Source of the DNA: JAJPHU01 sp035553375
GTDB lineage: Bacteria > Planctomycetota > Planctomycetia > Gemmatales > Gemmataceae
Assembly: GCA_035553375.1 (NCBI GenBank)
Contig: DATNCY010000378.1
Coordinates: forward strand, 1-64,000
Length of the DNA stretch: 64,000 bases
Reading direction: 5' to 3'
In this document: in pieces, positions 1 to 7,115 of the stretch
Layout of the letters: each line of letters opens with the position of its first letter
Numbering within the stretch: the first letter of the stretch is position 1
Program-made: the position numbers and the translations under genes
The notes under the pieces: generated by a model
The model's input: only the letters and a program-made list of their open reading frames with translations
Databases searched by the model: none
What the model was told of the DNA's origin: nothing

Positions 1-420
1 CCCGGCCAATCCGAAAACCACCGCCAACAGCAGCGATTGATTGGTGATGTGGATGGCCGAACGTCGATCACCGGCGCCGATGCTATGGGCAACGAGGGCC
101 GTGCTGCCGACGCTGACGAGAACCGTGTAACTACTGATGAACCAGGCCAGGTAGTTCGCCGTCGTCTGGGCGGCTTGCAACGCGATCTGATCGGCGTCGG
201 CCGCGTGCGCGTGACCGGCCAGCCAGCGATCGGACCAACTGACGAACAGCACGATGAACTGCTGCATGAGCGCCGGCCAAGCCAGCATCAGCACCAGATA
301 CCAAGTCGGCCAACGCAGATTCACCCGCCGCGGAGCCGACGCCGGCTCCGTGAGAGGGAGTTCCTCACTGATTTGAGGTGATGCGAGAGGATTTAGGTCG
401 CTTAACTGCTGATCGTCCAC
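1..420 (-). CDS. MATE-family efflux transporter, N-terminal part
   Basis: The first 140 codons of a multidrug/Na+-coupled MATE exporter of the inner membrane; the rest lies left of the window. A polar leader of about 32 residues is followed by a hydrophobic helix with WPALMQQF. Next comes a second hydrophobic stretch ending in GSTALVAHSIGAGD, which matches the conserved early MATE motif, and then a third helix that runs off the edge. I chose the GTG at 418-420 because GGGAGG lies about six bases upstream and no ATG precedes the first helix. The start lies inside the 3' end of the upstream S4 gene, so the two are probably translationally coupled. Family assignment is fairly secure. Substrate is unknown. 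Confidence 0.8.
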   Translation of the reverse strand, partial: MDDQQLSDLNPLASPQISEELPLTEPASAPRRVNLRWPTWYLVLMLAWPALMQQFIVLFVSWSDRWLAGHAHAADADQIALQAAQTTANYLAWFISSYTVLVSVGSTALVAHSIGAGDRRSAIHITNQSLLLAVVFGLAG

Positions 421-632
421 TCGGGGCCTCCCGCGATCCCGAAATGGTCGCCGACGCGGAGCTTGCGTCCCGGTTGCACGGCCATCACGCCGTTCACGAG
501 GATGTCGCCGGCGCGCACCATCTGCTTCGCCTGCCCGCCGGTGTCGGCCAGGCCAACCGCCTTGACCGCATGGGCCAGCGCGATGTATTCGCCTCGTAGG
601 GTGAGGATTGCTCCCGCGGAAGATTCGTTCAT
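402..632 (-). CDS. S4-domain RNA-binding protein (YbcJ/YaaA-like)
   Basis: A 76-residue protein made almost entirely of an S4 RNA-binding fold. The core GGQAKQMVRAGDILVNG followed by GRKLRVGDHF is the helix-turn-strand of small S4 proteins such as YbcJ. Its family binds structured RNA, often rRNA or tRNA; the target here is unknown. The chosen ATG is preceded by GAGGAGGGG. The frame stays open further upstream to 695, but that extension is basic, low-complexity and has no ribosome site. Its 3' end overlaps the GTG start of the MATE gene by 19 bases. Confidence 0.8.
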   Translation of the reverse strand: MNESSAGAILTLRGEYIALAHAVKAVGLADTGGQAKQMVRAGDILVNGVMAVQPGRKLRVGDHFGIAGGPEWTISS

Positions 633-851
633 GACACGCTTCCCCTCCTCGACTCCGCTTCTCGATGACATCGCCTGATGTCGGAAGTGGGCCATTCAGC
701 ATAACGAAAATCGCGCAGCGATAAGAACGCCAATGTCCTGCCGCTGCCTTTTTCCACTCCTCCGTGTAGAATAAATAGGTAGACGCAAAACCATCTTCAA
801 ATGTTGGATGTGGGTTCGTCCTCCGCCACACGAAAAACAAGGACTCTTACC

Positions 852-1778
852 ATGACTGATTTGTTCGATGAAATCCGTGATCTCAAAACACGCCACAACG
901 CCACTATCCTCGCTCACTACTACCAAGACGGCGAAATCCAGGAACTGGCCGACTTCACCGGCGACAGTCTGAAATTGGCACGCGAGGCCACGCAGGTAAA
1001 AACTTCGACCATCGTTTTCTGCGGCGTGCATTTCATGGCCGAGACGGCCAAGATACTCAACCCCGACAAGCGCGTTCTGCTGCCGGATCTGCAAGCAGGA
1101 TGCAGCCTGGCCGATAGCTGCCCCGCCGACAAACTGGCACGCTATCAAGAAATGTTGCGCATCAATGGCCGGCGTTTCCAGACCGTCACCTACATCAACA
1201 GCACGGCCGCCGTCAAAGCCCTGTCCGACTGGGTTGTCACCTCCGGCAACGCCGAGGCGATCATCCGCCGCGTGCCGGCCGACTCCGAAATCTTATTCGT
1301 GCCGGATCGCCATCTCGGTCAATATCTGCAAGAAGTGACGGGCCGAAAGATGATCCTCTGGGATGGCTCGTGCATCGTCCATGAAATCTTCAGCGTCGGC
1401 GATCTGCTGACGATGAAGCGCAAACTACCCGCTGCCGTGACACTGGCTCATCCGGAATGTCCGGCCAATGTCCGCGAACACAGCGATTTCGTTGGCGGCA
1501 CCGAAGCCATGCTCAAACACCTGGCCACGTACACGCAGCCGACCGATTTTCTCGTCGCCACCGAAGCGAACATGATGTGGCAGATGCAGAGCAAATTTCC
1601 GCAACACCGCTATCATCCCGTACCGGGCATTACCTGCGCTTGCAATAAGTGCCCGCACATGGCGAGAAATACGCTCGAAAAACTCCGCGATTGCCTGGCT
1701 AACGGCTCCCCGGAGATCGCCTGGCAGCCCTCGTTCGACCGCGCCCGCGAAGTCCTCCAACGCAGCTTGCTCAAGTAA
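852..1778 (+). CDS. nadA: Quinolinate synthase A
   Basis: Makes quinolinate from iminoaspartate and dihydroxyacetone phosphate in de novo NAD synthesis, using an oxygen-sensitive [4Fe-4S] cluster in the cytoplasm. The 308-residue length fits the short NadA type. AHYYQ is at residues 21-25. The expected cluster cysteines are visible as C84 (QAGC), C174 (DGSC) and one of C262/C264/C267 in TCACNKCP. ATG 852 is preceded by AAGGA. An upstream in-frame ATG at 801 would add 17 non-conserved residues. nadB and nadC are not in the window, so this copy stands alone. A 41-bp inverted repeat begins at the base after its stop codon. Confidence 0.96.
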   Translation: MTDLFDEIRDLKTRHNATILAHYYQDGEIQELADFTGDSLKLAREATQVKTSTIVFCGVHFMAETAKILNPDKRVLLPDLQAGCSLADSCPADKLARYQEMLRINGRRFQTVTYINSTAAVKALSDWVVTSGNAEAIIRRVPADSEILFVPDRHLGQYLQEVTGRKMILWDGSCIVHEIFSVGDLLTMKRKLPAAVTLAHPECPANVREHSDFVGGTEAMLKHLATYTQPTDFLVATEANMMWQMQSKFPQHRYHPVPGITCACNKCPHMARNTLEKLRDCLANGSPEIAWQPSFDRAREVLQRSLLK

Positions 1779-1951
1779 AAAAACCTTTCACCACGGAAAA
1801 CACGGAAAACACGGAAAAATACAAAAGACAAAAAGAATAAAAGAAAATGGATTGCTCAAAAGCGAGAACCAACGAGAGCGTACTCGATCTCCTCTTTTTG
1901 TTTTTTGTGTTTTTTCCGTGTTTTCCGTGTTTTCCGTGGTGAAAGGTTTTT
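1779..1951. repeat. Gene-less inverted-repeat unit, TTTCACCACGGAAAACACGG type
   Basis: The arms 1779-1819 and 1911-1951 are perfect 41-base reverse complements. The pairing continues imperfectly for about 18 more bases in A/T-rich sequence (1821-1837 against 1892-1909). The centre of about 50 bases has no coding potential. The repeat core TTCACCACGGAAAACACGGAAA is the same one that bounds the GxxExxY unit at 14715-15215. The unit starts at the base after the nadA stop and ends next to the ribosome site of the following gene. It could work as a terminator-like hairpin, but its size and its relative elsewhere suggest a small non-autonomous mobile repeat. Confidence 0.85.
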
Positions 1952-1963
1952 GAGGGATTTGTG

Positions 1964-2644
1964 ATGCCGTTGATTCCCAATCGCTTTCTCTTTCGTGTTG
2001 CCTACCCGTGCCGTTATGTTGCCGAGGTGCCGCGCGAGGGTAGCGATGACTTGCTCGATCTGCCGTCGTCCTGCCGGCTCGATGGTTTCACCGATATGGA
2101 CGAGCGGCCGCCGTTCGCCGACGTGCGCGTCGGTTGGAATGAAGGCGGTTTCGCCCTGCAAGTTGAGGTACGCGGCAAGGAACAAACGCCGGTCGGCGAT
2201 GCCGCTCGCCCGCGTCATTCCGATGGCGTCACCGTGTGGATCGACACGCGCGACGCCCGCGCCAGCCATCGCGCCAGCCGTCACTGTCATCAGTTTCATT
2301 TCCTGGTGACCGGCGGCGGTCCCGACAAGGATGAACCCGCCTTCGTGCAGAGCAAGATCAATCGCGCCCTTCAGGATGCCCCCATCGTCAGTGCGGACAC
2401 CGTGCCATTTCAGTTCGGGCGTCGCACCGGTGGCTATCGGCTCGAAGCATTCCTCCCCGCGTCGGCGCTGCATGGGTTCGATCCCGAACAAAATCCCCGC
2501 ATGGGCATTCACGTCGCGATTCACGATCAGGAGTTAGGCGAGCAGTCTCTCAGCGTGGGCGGCGATTTTCCTTGCGCGGAAGATCCGAGTTTGTGGAGCG
2601 TGTTGGAATTGGTGAAAGAGGAGACGGAAGAGCCGGATCGATAA
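1964..2644 (+). CDS. CBM9/DOMON-like carbohydrate-binding protein
   Basis: A 226-residue soluble protein without a clear signal peptide. It follows the pattern of family 9 carbohydrate-binding and DOMON-like beta sandwiches: residues DVRVGWNEGGFALQVEV, then SDGVTVWIDTRD, a histidine-rich strand with HCHQFHF, and a late GYRLEAFLPASAL strand. Such modules bind sugar chain ends or, less often, haem. No catalytic domain is attached. ATG 1964 is preceded by GAGGG; a GTG three bases upstream is in frame but too close to the ribosome site. The gene follows the 1779-1951 repeat and ends at a strong hairpin, so it is probably transcribed alone or with nadA. Confidence 0.65.
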   Translation: MPLIPNRFLFRVAYPCRYVAEVPREGSDDLLDLPSSCRLDGFTDMDERPPFADVRVGWNEGGFALQVEVRGKEQTPVGDAARPRHSDGVTVWIDTRDARASHRASRHCHQFHFLVTGGGPDKDEPAFVQSKINRALQDAPIVSADTVPFQFGRRTGGYRLEAFLPASALHGFDPEQNPRMGIHVAIHDQELGEQSLSVGGDFPCAEDPSLWSVLELVKEETEEPDR

Positions 2645-2648
2645 GCAA

Positions 2649-2680
2649 AATCCCCCGGCCGCAAGCGCGGTCGGGGGATT
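2649..2680. terminator. Intrinsic-type terminator between convergent genes
   Basis: AATCCCCC and GGGGGATT pair around a GC-rich inner stem, four bases after the stop of the CBM9-like gene and facing the 3' end of the RRM gene. T/A tracts on the flanks are modest, so it may act in both directions. Confidence 0.6.
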
Positions 2681-2742
2681 CGCGGAATACACGGGAGAGT
2701 CAGGGAGGGCATCAGCCCTCCAGTCGTGTTTCGCCAATTGTT

Positions 2743-3105
2743 TTAATAGCGCCGGCCACCGCCGCCACCACCACCGCCGTAGCCGCCGCGACCACCGCCG
2801 CCGCCACCGCCGTAGCCACCGCGACCACCACCACCGCTACGGCCGCCGCCGCCATCCGGTTTGGGACGCGCCTCGTTGACGGTCAGGGACCGGCCATCGA
2901 CTTCCGTACCATTCAGCGAGGTGATTGCCGCCTGCGCTTCCGAGTCATTGCCCATCTCCACGAAGCCGAAGCCCTTGGAGCGGCCGGTGTCGCGGTCCAT
3001 GATGACCTGAGCCGACACCACGCTGCCATGCGCCTCGAACAGACGCTGCAGCTCACTGTCTCCCACCGAGTAGGGCAGATTGCCCACGTACAACTTCTTG
3101 CCCAT
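2743..3105 (-). CDS. RRM RNA-binding protein with glycine-rich tail
   Basis: A 120-residue single-RRM protein of the kind found in cyanobacteria and planctomycetes. RNP2 is LYVGNL at residues 5-10 and RNP1 is KGFGFVEM at 44-51. Residues 84-120 are a Gly/Arg/Tyr tail with two GGRGGYGGGGGGG-type blocks. The RRM binds single-stranded RNA; the RGG-like tail usually helps annealing or condensation, suggesting an RNA-chaperone role. Start ATG is preceded by GGAGG. The leader is long and contains a tight hairpin (3141-3158). It follows infA on the same strand, but the 310-base gap argues for its own promoter. Confidence 0.9.
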   Translation of the reverse strand: MGKKLYVGNLPYSVGDSELQRLFEAHGSVVSAQVIMDRDTGRSKGFGFVEMGNDSEAQAAITSLNGTEVDGRSLTVNEARPKPDGGGGRSGGGGRGGYGGGGGGGRGGYGGGGGGGGRRY

Positions 3106-3416
3106 AGAGGGCCTCCGAAAGGAACCTGGCGAGGCACGCCGTCATCCCATAGGATGACCTGCTCCGCGATACGTTGACCGAGGGACTCCGGAAAGGAGAA
3201 TGGGAGAGATGGCGCGGAGGCAAGCATCACATCCATGGACCGATTCACGAAGCCCACATTGCCACGCATTATAGCATCTGTTTGCGCCGTGAACAGACCG
3301 ATTCCGTGATTTCGCGCGAATGCGCAGGTAGGAGAAAAAGTGTCGTGCTGAGGCGGATCATCCCGGCGTTCCGAAGCGGGGCCCAAGTGCCCCGCAGCGG
3401 CGCCAGAGAGCCGGAG
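3106..3416 (-). promoter_or_regulatory. Leader/intergenic region of the RRM gene with a 7-bp hairpin
   Basis: A 311-base gap without a gene. GTCATCC at 3141 and GGATGAC ending at 3158 form a perfect stem with a four-base loop, about 35 bases upstream of the RRM start on the minus strand. No convincing small ORF is seen. It may be a structured 5' leader, as is common for RNA-chaperone genes; that role is inference. Confidence 0.35.
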
Positions 3417-3671
3417 TCATTCCTGAGGAGCCGCATCGGGAGTGCGCTGACGCAGCGGACCACGGTAAGTAATCCGACCCTTGTGCAGATCGTAGGGGGA
3501 GATGGCGACCGTCACCGTGTCGCCAGGCAGGATACGAATGAAGTTCTTGCGGATCTTGCCGGCAATATGGGCGACGATCTCGTGGCCGTTCTCCAGACGG
3601 ACGCGGAACTGCGTGTTGGCCAGGGCGGCGACCACCTTGCCCTGCACCTGAATCGCTTCTTCTTTGGCCAT
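3417..3671 (-). CDS. infA: Translation initiation factor IF-1
   Basis: An 84-residue OB-fold protein that binds the 30S A site with IF-2 and IF-3. The N-terminal MAKEEAIQVQGKV and the later LENGHEIVAHIAGKIRKN are characteristic, as is PYDLHKGRITYR near the end. It is about 12 residues longer than the enteric protein because of a C-terminal tail, TPDAAPQE. ATG 3671 has AGGAG five bases upstream; the longer frame to 3692 has none. No ribosomal-protein operon is nearby, which is usual for planctomycetes. Confidence 0.96.
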   Translation of the reverse strand: MAKEEAIQVQGKVVAALANTQFRVRLENGHEIVAHIAGKIRKNFIRILPGDTVTVAISPYDLHKGRITYRGPLRQRTPDAAPQE

Positions 3672-4309
3672 AAAGTCTCCTAATAAATCCACTCAGGCAA
3701 GTAAAACCCAACCACGTAGCATCGAAACGCCTCGATGCGGAGGCCAAGACCGGCTTGCCTGGAGCGCCGGCGGCCTCAAAAAACCCGTTATCAGTCCGAA
3801 GGGAAAAGCAGGCAACGAGGACGCTGCCACGGGCCGGTCGGGATGCCTCCATTTTTACTCGCGCAACGCCCGACATGCAAGACGAGTCACCCGCTGCGCG
3901 GGAAATCCTCACCCGCTGCGCGGGAAATCCGAAATCCGAAATCCGAAATCCGAAATCCGAAATCCGAAAGAAAACTCAAACTCCAAATCCAAAACCCCAA
4001 ACCCCAAATGGCTGATGAAAGGTTTTGCGTTTTGATATTTGCATTTTGGTTTTCTTTCGGATTTCGGATTTCGGATTTCGGATTTCGGATTTCCCGCGCA
4101 GCGGGTGAGGATTTCCCGCGCAGCGGGTGAGGATTTCCCGCGCAGCGGGTGAGGATTTCCCGCGCAGCGGGCAGTGAGTGCGGATTGTCCTTGCGCGAAA
4201 ACGGGGAAAATGCAGGAATCTACCAGACAGGACGCGACGCTGTGATACACTTACGGTAAGAGGAGTCGGACGCAGCGTCCGGCCGGATGGGCGTGGACAG
4301 GAGGAACTG
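3672..4309. other. Repeat-filled intergenic region
   Basis: 638 bases between divergent infA and a small gene. The middle holds the inverted tandem-repeat block at 3887-4171. The left 200 bases show nothing recognisable. ORFs across it on both strands are translations of the repeats and are not believable proteins. Confidence 0.7.
3887..4171. repeat. Nested inverted array of 22-bp and 7-bp tandem repeats
   Basis: Left side: two copies of the 22-mer TCACCCGCTGCGCGGGAAATCC (3887-3930), then six AAATCCG units to about 3966. Right side: five reverse-complement 7-mers from 4058, then three full and one 19-base copy of the reverse-complement 22-mer (4087-4171). The two sides can pair over more than 75 bases around an 83-base centre. 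Each 22-mer contains its own short palindrome CCCGCTGCGCGGG. Copy number differs between sides (6 against 5; 2 against 3.9), as expected from slippage. Confidence 0.9.
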
Positions 4310-4510
4310 ATGATGCCGCAACACAACGTGGAAGAACTTTTGCCGGAGACGCGGCGAATGGAGATTTTCCTGGCCCTCGTCGAGACGCAGGATCAGGATG
4401 TCGGCGTGGCCCGCTCGCGTCAACTCGTCGCCACTCGCTTCAGTATCAGCGAGGATCAGGTCAAACGCATTGAGCAGGAAGGTCTCGATCACGAATGGCC
4501 GCCCCTGTGA
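4310..4510 (+). CDS. Small HTH-like protein of unknown function
   Basis: A 66-residue protein with a strong ribosome site, AGGAGG five bases before ATG 4310. The second half, RFSISEDQVKRIEQEGL, has the length and polarity pattern of a sigma-region-4 or FIS-like helix-turn-helix. The end WPPL looks like a conserved tail I associate with small planctomycete proteins, but this is recollection and not proof. No partner gene is obvious: the next gene is convergent and 32 bases away. Confidence 0.6.
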   Translation: MMPQHNVEELLPETRRMEIFLALVETQDQDVGVARSRQLVATRFSISEDQVKRIEQEGLDHEWPPL

Positions 4511-4542
4511 GACGGCCGGCGAAACGCCGGTCCCACCTGGAG

Positions 4543-5718
4543 CTAGAGCGTTTCAAGCGGCTCTTCGCGCCCCGTGGTCAAACGATGGATGATACCCGCG
4601 ATCGCTCCCAGGCGTTTATTGCCGCGTGCCCGAATAATATCGCAGTCCGCCATCGACGGCGCCAGGGCACGGCGGCGCGTTCGCTCCAGCAACTGCTCGA
4701 ATAGATTCGGTGCCGCGTCGAGCAATCGACCGTGGACGAACAGCTTGCTCGGATTGAACAGGTTGATGACCGCTGCCAATCCGACCGCGAGATATTCCAA
4801 CACCTGAGCGAACTCCTCATCCGCCTTCACGTCTCCGCTCCGCAAGAGCGCGATGACTTCCTCAATGGTCAATTTTCGCTCCAGACGCGCGGACAGGGCC
4901 GAGGCGAGAGCGGTATCCGTGGCCACGGTTTCCAGACAACCACGGTTGCCGCAGCCGCACGGTTTGCCGTGAATATCCACGGTGATATGCCCCAGTTCGC
5001 CGCCCAGCCCGCTGTGCCCTTCGAGAATGTGGCCGCCGTGGACCACGCCGACGCCCAACCCCTCGCTGATGTCGAGCATGGCGAAGTCGGCCACATCGCG
5101 AGCTGCCCCATAAGTCATCTCCGCCAGGCACAGGGCATGCGATTCCTGCAAGATGGCCGTTTCCAACCCCAGACGCTTTTTCATATCCTCGCCTAGCTGC
5201 TGGCCATCCGTCTGGTGCAGATTCGGCGAGAACACCGTGCGCCGCTCGCGCCGGTTGAGCAACCCCGGCATGCTGATGCCGAGGCCGTGTACGCGGGCCG
5301 GATGTTCTTCCATCAACTGGCGGGCGTGACGGACCAAAACATTGACGAGATCACCGTAGCGCGCCGGCGTGGCGAAGTGTCGAACGAGGTCGGCGTGAAT
5401 CTGTCCATCGAGGCCGGCGGACACTAACTCGCAGCGTTTAGCACCGACGACTGCTCCCAGAACGGATACCGTCTTCGTCGCCAACCGCAGCACGCGACCG
5501 GGTCGGCCCAACGCTTGCTGTCGAGCATCACCCTCTTCCAGCAGTCCCGCCTCCAACAGAGCCGACACAGTGCGCGTCACCGTTGGCCCGCTGATTTTCG
5601 TGTGCCGGGCAATCTCGGCGCGCGACAGCGGCCCGTGTCCCTGAAGCGCCGTCAGCACCTCGCGCTCACTGAGTTGCCGCAGCAGCGACCCGCGCGGTTT
5701 CGTTCGTGCATTCCTCAT
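4543..5718 (-). CDS. ROK-family transcriptional repressor (NagC/XylR/Mlc type)
   Basis: 391 residues. A winged helix-turn-helix at about 15-65 (LSRAEIARHTKISGPTV) is followed by a ROK sugar-binding/kinase fold. The ROK zinc signature is intact: CGCGNRGCLE. GISMPGLL and LGVGVVHGG are the phosphate-binding loops. ROK repressors sense a sugar or sugar phosphate and leave the operator when it binds. The gene is divergent from a Gfo/Idh/MocA oxidoreductase, and a perfect palindrome lies between them, so it probably controls that gene. The sugar is unknown. Confidence 0.92.
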   Translation of the reverse strand: MRNARTKPRGSLLRQLSEREVLTALQGHGPLSRAEIARHTKISGPTVTRTVSALLEAGLLEEGDARQQALGRPGRVLRLATKTVSVLGAVVGAKRCELVSAGLDGQIHADLVRHFATPARYGDLVNVLVRHARQLMEEHPARVHGLGISMPGLLNRRERRTVFSPNLHQTDGQQLGEDMKKRLGLETAILQESHALCLAEMTYGAARDVADFAMLDISEGLGVGVVHGGHILEGHSGLGGELGHITVDIHGKPCGCGNRGCLETVATDTALASALSARLERKLTIEEVIALLRSGDVKADEEFAQVLEYLAVGLAAVINLFNPSKLFVHGRLLDAAPNLFEQLLERTRRRALAPSMADCDIIRARGNKRLGAIAGIIHRLTTGREEPLETL

Positions 5719-5783
5719 GGCGTTTGCCCTACCTTGTCGGCGTGCCGGAAAAATTTATTTTATCCCTTGCTTTTCTCTCCCAC

Positions 5784-5813
5784 TATAATTACTTTCATTC
5801 AGTATGAAAGTAA
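5784..5813 (+). promoter_or_regulatory. -10 box and palindromic operator before the oxidoreductase
   Basis: TATAAT at 5784-5789 runs directly into a perfect palindrome at 5789-5813: TTACTTTCAT, five bases, ATGAAAGTAA. An operator overlapping the -10 and start region would block transcription. No good -35 is present at 17 bases. The palindrome lies between the ROK repressor and the oxidoreductase; ROK binding is inference from position. Confidence 0.7.
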
Positions 5814-5865
5814 ATACCCGGCTTGCGCCGGGTCCACTTTCCACGGCACGAACGAGACAGCAGCT

Positions 5866-7002
5866 ATGGCAGACAAGAAACAATTCAACGCGGCGATCAT
5901 CGGCCTGGGCTTCGGCGCCGAGTTCATCCCCATTTACCAGAAGCACCCGCTGGCCAATCCCTACGCCATCTGCCAGCGCACCGAGAGCAAGCTGAAGCAG
6001 GTCGGCGACGCCTTCGGCATCGCCAAGCGCTACACGAAATACGAAGACGTGTTGGCCGATCCCAACGTGGACTTCGTCCACATTAACACGCCCATTCCCG
6101 ATCATGCTCCGCAAGCCATTGCTGCGCTCAAGGCCGGCAAGCACGTTATGTCTACCGTGCCGATGGCCACCACCATCGAGGAATGCCAGCAGATTGTCGA
6201 ACTGGTCAAAAAGACCGGCCTCAAATACATGATGGCCGAAACCGTCGTCTATGCCCGCGAGTTTCTGTTCGTCAAGGAACTGTACGAAAAGGGCGAGTTG
6301 GGCAAAATTCAATTTCTGCAAGCGAGCCATCAACAAGACATGGACGGTTGGCCGAATTACTGGCCGGGCTTGCCGCCGATGCACTACGCCACGCACTGCG
6401 TCGGCCCGTGCCTGGCGTTGACGAAGGCAGAGGCAGAGTACGTCTCCTGCTTCGGTTCCGGCACAATTCGGCAAGAGCTAATCGGCAAATACAATTCGCC
6501 TTTCGCGGTCGAGACGACGCATATCAAACTGCGTAATTCTGACTTGACAGCTCGTATTTATCGCTCACTGTTCGACACGGCTCGGCAATACCGCGAGAGT
6601 TTCGACGTGTTCGGCACGAAGAAATCATTCGAGTGGCAGCTGATCGAGGGCGAGGAGCCGGTGATCCACACGGCCAAGAAGCCGGAGCCGGAAATCCCCG
6701 AGCGCGTCAAGGTGCCCGACTACGCGCACTTGTTGCCGTCCGAGATCCAGCGCTTCACGATGCGCGGCGTCTACGATGCGGGTGAACACGCCCATTTGTC
6801 GTTCATCCAGGGTGGCGGCCACGGCGGTTCGCATCCGCATTTGGTTCATGAGTTCGTATCGGCGCTGGCGCAAAACCGCGATCCATACCCCAATGCGGTG
6901 CAGTCGGCCAATTGGACGTGCGTTGGCATCTGTGCCCATGAGTCAGCGCTGAAGGGCGGCGAGATCGTCAAGTTGCCCGCGTTCACATTGTTGCCGAGGT
7001 GA
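5866..7002 (+). CDS. Gfo/Idh/MocA-family NAD(P)-dependent oxidoreductase
   Basis: 378 residues. The N-terminal Rossmann domain shows AAIIGLGFGAEF; the later VHINTPIPDHAPQAIAALKA and GKHVMSTVPMATT segments are the usual cofactor and substrate contacts of this family. The C-terminal half is the alpha/beta substrate domain. These enzymes oxidise or epimerise sugars, inositols and related polyols. ATG 5866 starts the conserved part; the frame is open far upstream, but that region is the promoter and the antisense of the repressor gene. Probably repressed by the neighbouring ROK protein. A terminator follows at 7044. Confidence 0.92.
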   Translation: MADKKQFNAAIIGLGFGAEFIPIYQKHPLANPYAICQRTESKLKQVGDAFGIAKRYTKYEDVLADPNVDFVHINTPIPDHAPQAIAALKAGKHVMSTVPMATTIEECQQIVELVKKTGLKYMMAETVVYAREFLFVKELYEKGELGKIQFLQASHQQDMDGWPNYWPGLPPMHYATHCVGPCLALTKAEAEYVSCFGSGTIRQELIGKYNSPFAVETTHIKLRNSDLTARIYRSLFDTARQYRESFDVFGTKKSFEWQLIEGEEPVIHTAKKPEPEIPERVKVPDYAHLLPSEIQRFTMRGVYDAGEHAHLSFIQGGGHGGSHPHLVHEFVSALAQNRDPYPNAVQSANWTCVGICAHESALKGGEIVKLPAFTLLPR

Positions 7003-7043
7003 TGGCCCCGCCTGCAAGCAACGGCAGCCGCACAACCAAAACG

Positions 7044-7076
7044 AAACGCGGCCTCGGCTGTTGAGGCGGCGTTTCT
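7044..7076 (+). terminator. Hairpin terminator
   Basis: AAACGCGGCCTC pairs with GAGGCGGCGTTT (one mismatch) around a seven-base loop, followed by a short T/C run. It lies 41 bases after the oxidoreductase stop. Confidence 0.6.
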
Positions 7077-7115
7077 TACCCAGGTTCCGATTTTACCAAC
7101 AAGGGAGGTCCACGG

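Noticed and set aside
3664..4130. Several overlapping ORFs reading repeats such as EIRNPKSEIRNPK
   Set aside because: They are translations of tandem repeats on both strands and lack independent coding signals.
3887..4171. CRISPR array
   Set aside because: The repeats are tandem without unique spacers and are mirrored as an inverted repeat; no cas genes are present.
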